Shown here: positions 23,691 through 40,634 of the stretch, piece by piece | Layout: each line of letters opens with the position of its first letter | Numbering within the stretch: position 1 is the stretch's first letter | NCBI GenBank assembly: GCA_963693305.1 | Contig: OY855908.1 | Coordinates: forward strand, 20,390,493 to 20,454,492 | Direction of reading: 5' to 3' | DNA length: 64,000 bases | DNA from: Meandrina meandrites | Lineage: Eukaryota > Cnidaria > Anthozoa > Scleractinia > Meandrinidae | Notes under the pieces: generated by a model | Told to the model about the DNA's origin: nothing | The model's input: the letters and a program-made list of their open reading frames with translations, nothing else | The model's database searches: none | Made by a program: the position numbers and the translations under genes

Positions 23691-25373
23691 CGAGGAATTT
23701 TGGTTCTGACGTGAGCGCACGCATGTGACTGCTTCAGGTCAAAAACATTTTTGCTTCCGAAACATATGATGCCCTGTTTAGCCACCGTGGAAGGAATCTT
23801 GACTAGTTTCCAGTGTTGCTCGTTGAAAATGTTTCACAGCAACAGCACGCTCGCGTACATTATGCGCATGTGTGATACTTTCTTCCTGGAACATTGTTTC
23901 TTTGTTTAGCCACCTGGGCAGCAAAACATTTCCCTTGCTTCTCGCTTATTTAGCCACCAAAGAAACATGACATGGAACAATGTTTCGTAGTTAAGCCAGG
24001 CCTTAAATTGACTTTTCACTAGGCGTTGTCATTGCTTAAGCTCCCTAATATGCAAAAACTACGGTTGGAAATGGAACATGAAACTTAAAAAGGCATCGCA
24101 TAATTAATGATAAACATGCGTAATTGGACATTATACACGCCTTTATTCAACAGCATCCATTTCAACCATTTCTAATTCTATTACCATCTCTACGGGAAGT
24201 GAGATGTGCAATCTCCCCTTAGAAATGCTAGCTACGTTTGGCATTGAGGTTATTGGAAATTTGAGTTAAGAATCAAGGAAACGCCATTTTTGATAATCTG
24301 ATATACAAAAACTTTCCCGGAGGGAAAATGCCTCTAGATCTCCCCCTCCCCCAACATTAGGGCAAAAAAGCTGGCTACGCCCCTGTCTTAAAACGCTTCA
24401 AGGTATTGTAGTGTCTCCCGCAATCCTTTAAAGCCAGGCTTTATGTAACAGTAACATTCCGCCGAATATTATTAGGCCTTCTCAAATTTGCATGTAGTTT
24501 GAAGGTAAGTGGTTGATTGTCAGAGTCAAATGCCTTTGGACGAACCACGACCTCTTTGACAAGTGAGACAAGGAATTCATTGTTGGTGTGCCGGGAGTCG
24601 CTCTCTTTTTTACTTTGTGTCAATAGTGTTATTTGAATTGATTGCTTAAAAAAATCAAAGGTCTTTTTGAGACAATGACTATTTTGCATGACGAAGTATG
24701 AGCAAGTGTGAAGTATATCACGAATGAGCAGCAGTATAAGCAGAAACAATGAAACATTGAGAGAAGAGTTCGTGACAATTGAGACGAACGTGTTCGTTTA
24801 CACGATGGTGGACGAAATGACATTATTTTCTTCCAGCTTTTCACCATTTTCTATCTCGCTTGCCAAAAAAGCTTTTGCAATTAAAGTGCTTGAAATAGTC
24901 GATTTAACTCCGTTAAATTGTAAACTCTTATTGACTTGAATCTGCCTAAAATCAGCATAAATTGTTTTCATTTCACGTACTAAAATGGGTAAAACAATCC
25001 AAAACGAAAGAGACAACAAAGCTTGTATTCACATCAGGCATAAGAGGTACTAAAATTATATTTTGTGATTTTAGCCATTTGAGAAGTTAAAGTGGCGGGA
25101 AATGTGATTATGTAAATGTTTGTTTCATTTGTCCAGTACGGATAATCAGTGGCAAGATAACCAAAGAAAGTTCCAGATATTTACAGTATTTTCCAGCCGC
25201 GATATTGGTGTACTACGGAGGTACACCAATATGGCGGATCCATACTGGACTCTGTAAATTTATCTGAAGTTTGTTTGGAATAGCGCGCACACCTAATACT
25301 AGGACAAATGACTTCTTTACTTATTTCCTATAATATCCCATTTTCTTGACTAGCGTGACAATTTGATTTTTTT
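23691..25373. other. Intergenic, unassigned
   Basis: No gene recognised. Near 25200-25250 is a short inverted pair around TTGGTGTAC/GTACACCAA. Confidence 0.35.
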
Positions 25374-25912
25374 GATTTGTTAAACATGAGCTTTCGGCTG
25401 CCAAACTACAGCCGTTAACGAATGATTAAAATGGCGCGAATTAATAAATATATAGGCTAAAAATGTGTGAAAAATTAAAGAATAACAATGCGTAATAAGG
25501 TGACAAGAAAAATAATTTGATAAATTAAGAAAACTATTTTAAAAGAATAGAATATTGTCGGGGTAATGACCTAGCATTGTTATCCGCTTCAGTTGTTATG
25601 GCAGGGTGCCATGACTGGAGAGTTTTTCGCACGCGATGGTCTCCTTTGTCAATAACTCTTGCATTTTTGAAATCAATTTGATGGTCGCTCATCCATGCAT
25701 GGTTTGCGACCTTCGATCCTTTGTTACAATATTTATTCTTTTAAAATAGTTTTCTTAATTCATCAAATTCTTTTTCTTGTCACCTTATTACGCATTTTTA
25801 TTTTGTAATTTTTCACACATTTTTAGCCTATATATTTATTCATTCGCGCCATTTTAATCAGATAGGACAAAGGCTGTAGTTTGGCAACCGAAAGCTCATT
25901 TTTAACAAATCT
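25374..25912 (-). mobile_element. Penelope-like element remnant with inverted LTR-like arms
   Basis: Two arms of about 180 bp (25374-25558 and 25731-25912) are inverted copies of each other and share blocks such as AAAATGGCGCGAAT, TATATAGGCTAAAAATGTG and GTAATAAGGTGACAAG. The centre, read on the minus strand, encodes VANHAWMSDHQIDFKNARVI and RVRKTLQSWH. These match the extreme C-terminus (after the GIY-YIG endonuclease) of Penelope-like proteins. Inverted LTR-like repeats are typical of this class. Confidence 0.72.
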
Positions 25913-26130
25913 TAAACCAGAGAACGTTTTAATTTTTAATCATCATGAACCCTGGTTACTTTTCTATTTTTAATAAAACTTGCATAAAAAAATAACATAA
26001 GCTGCAAAACACTGTCATGCAATTACTATTTATTTAGCAATCAAGCAAGCGAGATCGAGGAGACAGAGAAACTTAAGAGTTAGCATTTCGAATTGGATTT
26101 TGTTCTTACCGAGAATTAATTTTAACACGG

Positions 26131-26278
26131 GTAGGCCATGGCCTGAAGACAACTGCTTACAACATGGGGTTGTTTCCAGCTGGTCACCCATCCAAACACT
26201 AACCCTGCCCAACAAGGCCTAAATTCAGCGATCGGACGATGAGAGCCGGTGCGTTCCTTGTGGTATCGGTCGCAGACG
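26131..26278 (-). repeat. 5S rRNA-derived sequence (pseudogene or 5S-SINE head)
   Basis: On the minus strand it reads through recognisable 5S rRNA blocks: GTCTGCGACCGATACCACA, CGTCCGATCGCTGAA and GGTTAGTGTTTGGATGGGTG. Substitutions and indels relative to 5S rule out a functional gene. Confidence 0.72.
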
Positions 26279-26400
26279 CGACAGAATAAAGTTAAAACAG
26301 TTTTAGCAAAGAAAGTGCCAAACTGTTCCAAAGATCCTTTTAAACCAGGAACTGTGATACCCTATTTTCGAACTTTTAACCCCTTGTACCGTCAGGGGCT

Positions 26401-26450
26401 GGTACTGCAAGGAAAGCATTGCTCTCGTCCGATCGCCGAAGTTAAGCCCA
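26401..26450 (+). repeat. 5S rRNA-derived fragment, opposite strand
   Basis: CTCTCGTCCGATCGCCGAAG followed by TTAAGCCC is the internal-promoter part of 5S rRNA. It faces the 26131-26278 copy in inverted orientation, 120 bp away. Confidence 0.65.
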
Positions 26451-26463
26451 ACTGAAGGCTTTC

Positions 26464-26560
26464 CAGTCGTTTCGTACCCACGACCAGTTCGTACCCAGAC
26501 GTTTCGTACCCAACGTGGACGTTTCGTACCCAACAAATTAAGACGTTTCGTACCCATCCT
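26464..26560. repeat. CGTTTCGTACCCA short repeats
   Basis: Four to five irregularly spaced copies of (A)CGTTTCGTACCCA within 95 bases, directly after the 5S fragment. Confidence 0.75.
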
Positions 26561-27873
26561 ATGACCAAGTTGTTTTGTGTCAAACAGTATCTTGTTCTTG
26601 TTAAGTATTGTGTTTAACGAAGTCGAAATAATTATAAGCCACAAACGCGTTACATTATTTCTAAATAAATGTGGTCTGGAACCAAGCCCGTTGTCGAGTC
26701 TGGAGTTCGCCGCTGGAGTTCCGTTACGGCCAAAATCTTTAATGACTTACAAGATAAAGAACATGAGAGGTTTCGATCGATGTTTCGTTTCATATTTTTT
26801 ATTTTGTAAATTGAATTTCTCAACCAAAACGGAAGCCATAGTAAGTGAGTGACGAGTCATAGATAATACAGACAAACAAACATATTTTCAACGGATACAA
26901 ATGAATTTATTTTATGCAATATAACATAATATAACAATCGCTTTGCACGTTCAGAGTGGGTTTTAGGTCTCTGATGAAAAGCATTTCATTCACCAAACAA
27001 TCGAACTTATTTCTACACTTCTTTTTTTTTCACTTCTTCTGCAAAGCGATTCGATTCGCGCAAAAGTATTTATATAATTAGCCTCCACTGTATGCTAATT
27101 TTAATGTAACACCTTCCCGCAAACTTTGCAATTTTCATTTCTCCTTGACAATAGCGTCATGAAGACACCGAAACGTCGGTTTTTTCGTTAATTTTTACCT
27201 GTCTTTGCATTACTAAATCTTTATTGATAAGAATATAACATTAAGCATCCTAAATTGCCATTTACTATCGTACAAATAGCATACTACGACCTATTGTTTT
27301 AATTGTTTTAAACTAACTTGTCACTTGCTGTCTACCGTGATAAGACTGCTACAATGTGTTTGTATCCTACCTACTTAATGAAAAAAAGTTCTAATCTTTA
27401 CTTATTACATTTGACCCAGTGCAAAGTTAAGGCATTCAGTTCAAGTAATAACTGGCCTGTTGCTTAAGCCGATTTTCTTTGTCAAAATGCACTTATGAAT
27501 CAAGGAGGATAAATAGTCAACATAATTCAAGGTAACTTCGGTTGATCTTGATCTTTAATCATTCTCAAAGATGCTTTTTGCTATGAATGTTGGCCATGGT
27601 ACGAAGGGTTGGGTAAGAACCAACCGAGATTAGGTACGAATCGTCTACCATGCGATTACATATACTAATATTTTACTATTAAAGTTTCACATTTGCATTA
27701 TTTTAACATCCATCAAAGGTCAATTATACTTTGGTCAGCGGAATTAAAAAACAAAAATCTACGACCCAAGGATGAATCGGCCGGGCGAGTGAATTCCTTC
27801 GCTCACTCAATCTCGTGCCCAAAGTCCGCCAGCTCCTCGGTCAGCGGTAGGTCGCTTGGACGAGGGACGAGAT
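26561..27873. other. Intergenic, left flank of the Polinton
   Basis: No gene. At about 27160 GACACCGAAACGTCGGTTTTT resembles a Penelope LTR-type motif. CTTGGACGA at 27855-27863 recurs just beyond the right end of the Polinton. Confidence 0.4.
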
Positions 27874-27907
27874 AGGTACTTCATATATGGTATTTATAAT
27901 GTACCCT
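27874..27907 (+). repeat. Polinton left terminal inverted repeat
   Basis: AGGTACTTCATATATGG followed by TATTTATAATGTACCCT; exact complement of 51631-51664. Confidence 0.9.
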
Positions 27908-27929
27908 AATATTGTAATTGAAGTACACT

Positions 27930-29190
<1,261 letters not shown>

Positions 29191-29926
29191 CAAGTAAGCA
29201 AAGTAACTCGAGTAAGCAAAGTATCTCAAGTAAGCAAAGTATCTCCAGTAAGCAAAGTATCTCGAGTAAGCAAAGTATCTCGAGTAAACAAAGTATCTCC
29301 AGTAAGCAAAGTATCTCGAGTAAGCAAAGTATCACGAGTAGGCAAAGTATCTGAAGTAACCAAAGTATCTCTAGTAAGCAAAGTATCTCGAGTAAACAAA
29401 GTATCTCCAGTAAGCAAAGTATCTCAAGTAAGCAAAGAATCTGAAGTAAACAAAGTATCTCAAGTAAGCAAAGTATCTCAAGTAGGCAAAGTATCTCCAG
29501 TAAGCAAAGTATCTCGAGTAAGCAAAGTATCTCAAGTAAGCAAAGAATCTGAAGTAAACAAAGTATCTCAAGTAAGCAAAGAATCTGAAGTAAACAAAGT
29601 ATCTCAAGTAAGCAAAGTATCTCAAGTAGGCAAAGTATCTCCAGTAAGCAAAGTATCTCAATTAAGCAACGAATCTGAAGTAGACAAAGTATCTCAAGTA
29701 AGCAAAGAATCTGAAGTAAACAAAGTATCTCAAGTAAGCAAAGTATCTCAAGTAGGCAAAGTATCTCGAGTAAGCAAAGTATCTCGAGTAAGCAAAGTAT
29801 CTCGAGTAAGCAAAGTATCTCGAGTAAGCAAAGTATCTCGAGTAAGCAAAGTATCTCGAGTAAGCAAAGTATCTCGAGTAAGCAAAGTATCTCGAGTAAG
29901 CAAAGTATCTCGAGTAAGCAGAGTAT
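29191..29926 (+). repeat. 18-bp satellite array, inverted inner block, part 1
   Basis: Orientation flips at 29190-29192: ACT, CA, AGT form the centre of a foldback. From here units read AAGTAAGCAAAGTATCTC on the plus strand. The block runs up to the MULE-like insertion. Confidence 0.93.
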
Positions 29927-30045
29927 GGGTGTTACTAAACAGAGTAACGGAGTAACGAGTAACGGAGTAACGAGAAACCGAGTAATGGGAAAAAAATTCC
30001 ATAGGTAAAAAATAAAAAATAAAAAAAATAAAAAAAAAATAAAAA

Positions 30046-30094
<49 letters not shown>

Positions 30095-30205
30095 TTCAAA
30101 TAAAACATAGAAATAAGGACCTAGAATTCCGGATTGAAATTCCGGGTATTCCGTGTGGCAAATGGAACAGTATTTTCGGTTGGCTGCATTAAGAAAGCAA
30201 AACAA

Positions 30206-30394
30206 ATGGCGGACTCGTTGTCCCTTTTACCTGATTTGGAGTTGTACTTGTTGGACGACTCTGAAGTTAAAACGGACGATATTGTAAGCGAGGACGTTTT
30301 TTTTTTCAGTGCAGCTAACATGCGAAGGAATTTAAATCGATTCCACGACCAGTTTGAGTATACGAGAGCCTGCTTGCAGGCTAAATGTTTTTAG
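30206..30394 (+). CDS. Short open frame in the MULE-like element, uncertain
   Basis: A 62-codon ATG frame starting MADSLSLLPDLELYLLDDSE, rich in acidic residues. It could be a captured exon or chance. No family recognised, no promoter evidence. Confidence 0.2.
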   Translation: MADSLSLLPDLELYLLDDSEVKTDDIVSEDVFFFSAANMRRNLNRFHDQFEYTRACLQAKCF

Positions 30395-30512
30395 GCTTAT
30401 CGTCTTATCGAAATATAGGAATAAGGTCGCGCAACGCATAAAAAAATATATGGCCGGAATACCAACATTTCTTTATTTAATTCAGTTTCTGCAATAGATG
30501 TGAATTAAGAAC

Positions 30513-31177
30513 TTAAGGACGTTCGCGCGAAAATTTTGTAGTCGATAGATTTTTCTAAACTTTTTACTGAGGACGGATAATGAGTTGCTTGTGTCAGAAA
30601 TACAAAAAAAAGTGGGGGTCACCGACTTCGTTTCAGAGATAAAGTCTGTAGAAAACTACCCTGATTTTGAAAAATTGGCGGACGTAATTTCGTACGGCTT
30701 TCTAGGTTTGTAGTTTAAATTATCGATGATGAGAAAACGGAGGCAAACGATCTTGGTGATATTTTGAAGAAGTGCGTCTGTTGCGTAAATAATTTTAAGT
30801 GTTGCCATCTTTTATGCAAAACTTAGCCCTGGAAGAGGCATTTGAACCCGTCGTACGGCAAAACGAAAAGATCAAAAAGCGGAATTCGAACGTGCGTGGG
30901 GCAAAAATAATCAACCTTTTAATCGATAGATTTTTTTCATTTTCTCACAAAACGTAGATAATCGTTAACAAAAGTGATCTGTTAAGAAAAAAGTAGGGGT
31001 CACCGACCATTTAAGCTGGCAAACTGCAAGCGAAGTTATCGCAACGGCTACTCACCCAATATGTGGTTGGAAAGTTTCCTCAGCGCGCGCGCTCGATGCA
31101 TGACGGGGCGTAGCGTTGCGACAGGAATTACGTGCGCAGTAAGGATGCGCATAAACAATTAGCGCGAACGTCCTTAA
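30513..31177. mobile_element. piggyBac-type MITE nested in the MULE-like element
   Basis: Ends GGACGTTCGCGC and GCGCGAACGTCC are exact complements, flanked by TTAA on both sides (30513-30516, 31174-31177). An internal block around GGGGTCACCGAC occurs twice (near 30615 and 31005). Non-coding. Confidence 0.8.
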
Positions 31178-32075
31178 GGTTTCGAGTTCAACGAGGGAAA
31201 TCGGTAATGGTATTTTTAGTTTTTCGTGCATTAATTCTGTCTGAAGTTGGCGCCGATGGGAATATTTACCGCGATAATTTAATCATGAAAATATAGTACT
31301 AAAGTCGAATATGTGTTATCCACTCGGCCATAATGGTTACAATTTGATCGGTAAAACAATTTGTAATTTATAAGTAACACAGAAATCCAACCTAACGGAC
31401 GTTGTACCAAATAAAAGTCCCAGTCTATTTATAGTATCTCGAATTCCTTGCATAGTGTTTGTTTTATGAACACGGATGTTTCCGCAAATGCCTCAAAGGA
31501 GACCTGCAGTGGCAACGATAAAGACAATTATAAAATACTCTTACCTTCATCTCCCGAGTTATCCGATATAATAATGATATCGTAGTCATCTGTTGTTTTG
31601 ATGGAGAGAAATTATACTAGGCAGAAAGCCCGATTGGAGGTAATCAAAAACAAACAGTGAAAGTGGCAGGAAAACCGGCAAAGAAAACAGTCCATAACCC
31701 TTAATAAGGCAGCCCAAACAGCATCTTTCTTCATTGCTTTTGTAATTATTGCGGACTATATCGGCTGTTCCACAAATATGAGCGATAAAAAGAGAAAAAA
31801 AACTCTTACCTTCCCCGAGGCGAGCCATGCTCTGACTGAGTGAGACGCAGTCACTTGACATTTTTAGCGCGAAAATCCTCTCGGCCGTTGTGCATTGCAA
31901 CAAAAGGCTGTCATGTAGTCGTGTTATCGATGAAATTACTCCAAGGCTTGATTTGAAATTTTTTTTTAGAATTTGTATTTTTTTTTTTACCTATGGAATT
32001 ATTTTCCCGTTACTCGGTTTCTCGTTACTCCGTTACTCGTTGCTCGTTACTCCGTTACTCTGTTTAGTAACACCC

Positions 32076-35848
<3,773 letters not shown>

Positions 35849-38800
35849 AAGAGCGAGGCATCAAAGGTTATTATAGAATGCGTAAAGCGGAGTTGATCGA
35901 GGCGTTAGAGGAGGAGAGTGAGATTTTTTACTCGGCGAATGACCAAACTGTACCGGAGGTTGATATCCCTATTCCCGCACCATCGAGAGTAACGCAGATG
36001 AGGAACATTGCAACTGATTTGGCAGCACCCGTAAAGAGTGTAATAAACAGGTTTACAGGTTGGTTATTAAATTATATCCCTGAACCTATCAAAAGAGCAG
36101 TGAATGAGAGAGTTGAGAACCTGAAGGAGAGAGTGAACAGTATTTTTAGGAGACGGGAAGAAGTGAGTCAACCCATTGAGGATGTAAATTCACCTGAAGA
36201 GGATAATCTCACACCCAGAGAGTACAAGACAGCTATAAAGGGTTATTTTAAAACGTTCAGAGTTAACGGAGTGGACGGCATGGATGAGAAGACGTTTATG
36301 AATAACGTAAAACCGAGGGTTATAGATCTCATAAAGAGTAAGGGATCTATTAAAGTCAAGTTAATTCTCACCGTAAGGTTTACCAAAGAGAATCCCGCAA
36401 CCGGCAACATCGACATTAATGTATGCTACTTTGCATCGAAAGTTGAGATTGTGACGGAGTCAACCGATCTCTCTGAATTATACGATCAGATGACTGATAA
36501 AATCTTTGAATCGATACAGAATTTTAATAACAGAGGTTCCGGTTGGCAATTCGATCGAATCGAACACCTCGACATCAACATCAATCCTTACAATCCTCTC
36601 TCTGCCTCTTCTTACATTAAGTTACCGGGTAAGTTATATGAAAAGAAGGCGATAATCAACGTGAAGAATGAAAACGATAATGAGTGTTTTAAGTGGGCAG
36701 TAACCTCAGCAGTGTTTCCCAAGGAGAAAAATGCAGAGAGACTCAGCAAACAGATGAGAAAAGATTCAGAGAAGTTTGACTGGACAGGTATCGAGTTTCC
36801 TGTATCAGAGGAATTTGTTGATAAATTTGAGAATCAGAATCCTTACGCGATCGATGTATTCGGTTATGAAGGTGTTGTTTACCCTTTGAGAATAAGTAAA
36901 AAGAATTGTGAACAGGTGATAAACCTTCTCCTTATCGCAAACGAAGAGACCAATCACTTCTGCTGGATCAAAAACATGTCGAGACTTATATCCAAGCAGA
37001 AAAGTAATCATAATGGAAAGATACATTTCTGCTACAGATGTCTAAACTCGTTTATCTCGGTAAAATCACTGGATAAACATAAAGAGTACTGTCAGAATAA
37101 CGAGGCTGTCAAGATAGAGATGCCGATGTTTAAAGACGAGGAAGGGAAATTCCTTGGACCGAAATACATTTATTTTAAGAATTTTTACAAAAAGCAGAGA
37201 GTTCCCTTCGTTGTATACGCTGATTTCGAGTGTTTCACAGAGAAGATTGACACATGTCAACCCAAAGATACCAAAAGCTTCACCAACCGATACCAAAAGC
37301 ATAGACCCTCAGGTTTCAGTTATCTTATCAAATACTTTGATGACGACATTTTATCTCCGAAACTCGTTCACTACACAGCCGAATCACCGAACGATAATGT
37401 CCCTCAGTTATTCATAGAGTCTTTGGAGGAAGATATTAAGGAGATCTACAACAGGTTTAAAATCCCGAAGAAGATGGTGATGACAGCAAAAGATAAGATC
37501 AACTATAAAAAGACGACCATCTGCCACATCTGTGAGAGAGGAATACCTAAAGAGGGAGATGATCCAAGATTTAAAAAAGTCCGCGACCACTGTCACCTCA
37601 CCGGTAAGTTCAGAGGAGCGGCACATAGCATGTGTAATTTAAAGTACAGACTACCGAAGTTCTATCCCGTCATCTTTCACAATCTCTCCGGTTACGACAG
37701 TCATCTCTTCATTAAAAACCTCGGTAAATCGGAAGGAAAGATAGGCTGTATACCCAACAACGAGGAGAAGTATATCTCATTCTCCAAGCATATCTTGGTT
37801 GATAAATTCATTAATAAAAAGGGAGAAGAGAAAGAGGTCATACGTGAAATAAGATTTATCAACTCTTTCAAATTCATGGCGACAAGTCTAGACAGTTTGG
37901 TGAAGAATCTGCCGAAAGATTCTTTTAAAAATCTTACAGAGTTTTATGAAGGTGAACAGTTAGACCTTATAAAAAGAAAGGGTGTATTTCCCTACGATTG
38001 GTTCGATAACTTTAACAGACTGTCTTCAACATCACTTCCTATCAAAGAGGCATTCCACTCCATACTTAATGACAGCGAAATCTCAGAAGAGGATTACATT
38101 CACGCACAGAATGTCTGGGAAACATTTAAAATGAAGACTATGAGAGATTACCATGACCTCTATCTTAAGAGTGATGTTCTCCTTCTCTCTGATGTCTTTG
38201 AAAACTTCAGGGATGTCTGCCTTGTTAATTACCGTCTCGACCCGATGTTCTATTACACAGCGCCCGGTTTAGCATGGGATGCGTGTTTAAAAATCGCCAA
38301 GGTCAGACTGGAGTTATTAACCGATTACGACATATTGATGATGGTAGAGAAAGGTATTAGAGGAGGAGTCTCAATGATCTCTACGAGATACGGAAAAGCC
38401 AACAACCCTTATATGAAAGATTACGATCCTGATAAACCGACAAAGTTTATCTCTTATCTCGATGCAAACAATCTCTACGGTTGGGCAATGAGTAAACCTC
38501 TGCCGACTGACTGTTTTAGATTTATGAATAATGAAGAGATGAAGAATTGGGAGAGTATGCCCTGCATACTTGAGGTTGACTTGGAGTATCCCGAGAAACT
38601 TCATGACCTGCATAACGATTATCCGTTAGCACCAGAGAGAGTAACCGTTAATAAGGTTGAAAAATTAATCCCCAATCTTAATGATAAGACAAAATACGTT
38701 ATTCATCACGAAACTCTCAAACTCTATCTCTCTCTCGGTCTTAAACTCACCAAGATTCACAGAGGGATCACATTCACAGAGTGTGCGTGGCTAAAGCCGT

Positions 38801-39629
38801 ACATAGATCTTAACACCGATCTCAGAGCTAAGGCAAAGAACGATTTTGAGAAAGACTTTTTCAAGTTGATGAATAACTCCGTATTCGGAAAGACTATGGA
38901 GAACATCAGAAACAGAGTCGACATAAGATTGGTCACTCGAGAGAGTCAGGCAAAGAAGTTGACATGTAGACCAAATTATCAACATCACACAATCTTCTCA
39001 AAGAATCTTGCGGCAGTTCATATGAAGAAGGTGAAGTTATACTTTAACAAACCCGTCTACCTCGGTATGTCAATCCTAGACTTGAGTAAGACCTTGATGT
39101 ACGATTTTCACTATAATTACATCAAACCCAAGTACGGAGATAATGCGAAGCTCTTATTCACAGACACGGATAGCCTCGCCTATGAGATAGAGACAGAAGA
39201 CTTTTACAGAGACATCTCCTCCGATGTGAAATCAAAGTTCGACACGAGTAACTATCCGAAAGATCACCCAAGCGGCATTCTCACAGGTGTTAACAAGAAG
39301 GTTATCGGTATGTTTAAAGACGAAGCCTCAGGAAAGCAGATCGCTGAGTTTGTCGGTTTGAGAGCTAAACTCTACTCATACAGGGTAGAAGAGTCTTACG
39401 AGGAGAAGAAGTGTAAGGGAGTGAAGAAGGCGGTGATAAAGAAGACCATCACCTTTAACGATTATAAGAACTGCCTCTTCGATAATAAACCCGCTATGAG
39501 AAAGATGAATGTTATCAGAAGTCATCTACACACCGTGTACACCGAGACAGTTAACAAGATCGCTCTCTCTCCGTTCGATGATAAGAGATTAATACGGGAG
39601 GATAACATTCACACATTCGCTCACGGTCA

Positions 39630-40607
39630 TTATAAAGGTGGAAGCTCAGTATCAGTCAAAACAACTTGAAGCTCTTCTCTAACAAAAGATCTCTTCGGTC
39701 CGTCGAGAAGATAATATAAAACAGGCTGTTCGGGAGAGATCACCACACGATTTATATTATAGACCTCGATACTCCATATTGGATCGGTAGCTCTTCTTCT
39801 CTCTCCTCCCTCATCCTCTCCGGGAGAGAGAAGATACCTTACCTGAACACCTGAGGGTAATCTCTTCTCTTTTAATCCGACAGGTCTTTTGTAATTAACC
39901 TGTTTAATCTCTACCTCTTTTAAACCGAGGGATTTATCAGGTTCTTTGCCTGTGATTCTGATCACCTGTGAGTTTAACGCCTTCATAACCGAAGGCAACC
40001 TCTTAACCCAGACTCTTGATCTCTCGTCACTTATCATCTCCTGCGCATACTGATGACTGAATAATCTCTCTCCCAAAGTCCTGTTTGCTCTCTCAACGAA
40101 TGCCTGAGCTCGATGATTACCCGCTTCGCTTCTCTGTATCTTCACGTTATGACTATCCATCAACTTTGTAACATATCCCATAAACTCTTTACCGGGATCA
40201 ACGATCAGTGTCTTTGGCCAATTAATCTTTCGAGAGTAGATCCTCTCAAAGGCCTTCGCTACCTCTTGACTCTCTTTCGATGTTAACGCCTCAGCATCTT
40301 TATATCTCGAGGCAACATCAATCTCAACCAACGCATATCTATAAGTCTTTCTTCCCACCCTATCGTGAGGAAGAAAGAGAAGATCAGCCTGGTGAATCTC
40401 ATTCGGTCTACTCACACTCCAATGAGGTCTCGGTAAATACTTCGGCGGTGGCAAATAGATCTGCCAAAGTGCCTGTCTCTCCAACCAATCTCTCGCCTCA
40501 TCCTCACTAACTTTAGCCGCGGAAGCCAACTTCGATACAGCGGAGTATCCTTTCCAATAACCCTCCGGACTATAGTAAATCTTTTTAAAAATTCTCTCGT
40601 TACTCAT
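39630..40607 (-). CDS. Polinton retroviral-type integrase
   Basis: 325-aa DDE integrase expected to insert the element into host DNA. The catalytic triad is visible: D75 (HQADLLFL), D137 (VDPGKEF) and E172 (FVERANRT), with 34 residues between the last two, as in retroviral and Polinton integrases. The N-terminal 60 residues include a helix typical of Polinton integrases (EDEARDWLERQALW). The C-terminal region has an SH3/chromo-like beta-rich stretch with PVLYYL near 300. It starts 27 bp from the divergent capsid gene and ends inside the polymerase gene by 40 bp. Intact. Confidence 0.94.
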   Translation of the reverse strand: MSNERIFKKIYYSPEGYWKGYSAVSKLASAAKVSEDEARDWLERQALWQIYLPPPKYLPRPHWSVSRPNEIHQADLLFLPHDRVGRKTYRYALVEIDVASRYKDAEALTSKESQEVAKAFERIYSRKINWPKTLIVDPGKEFMGYVTKLMDSHNVKIQRSEAGNHRAQAFVERANRTLGERLFSHQYAQEMISDERSRVWVKRLPSVMKALNSQVIRITGKEPDKSLGLKEVEIKQVNYKRPVGLKEKRLPSGVQVRYLLSPGEDEGGERRRATDPIWSIEVYNINRVVISPEQPVLYYLLDGPKRSFVREELQVVLTDTELPPL

Positions 40608-40634
40608 TTAAAAATAATCTTTCTCTCTTTTAAA
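40608..40634. promoter_or_regulatory. Divergent promoter between integrase and capsid gene
   Basis: Only 27 bp separate the two start codons. The spacer is TTTAAAAATAATC on one side and CTTTTAAA on the other, variants of the TTTAAA motif seen upstream of other genes of this element. Confidence 0.5.

Larger units (their letters stand above)
29927..32075. mobile_element. MULE-like non-autonomous transposon inserted in the satellite
   Basis: 2149 bp with about 85-bp inverted ends. The left begins GGGTGTTACTAAACAGAGTA; the right is its complement ending ...CAGTAACACCC-type, with one 6-7 base indel and few substitutions. AGCAGAGTAT is duplicated exactly at 29917-29926 and 32076-32085, a 10-bp target duplication. 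Long ends and a 9-10-bp duplication suggest the Mutator-like superfamily. No transposase is present. It carries an (AAT)n tract (30047-30093) and a nested TTAA-type MITE. Confidence 0.78.

Noticed and set aside
30206..30394. Captured host exon in the MULE-like element
   Set aside because: No recognisable domain or splice sites; kept only as a low-confidence open frame.
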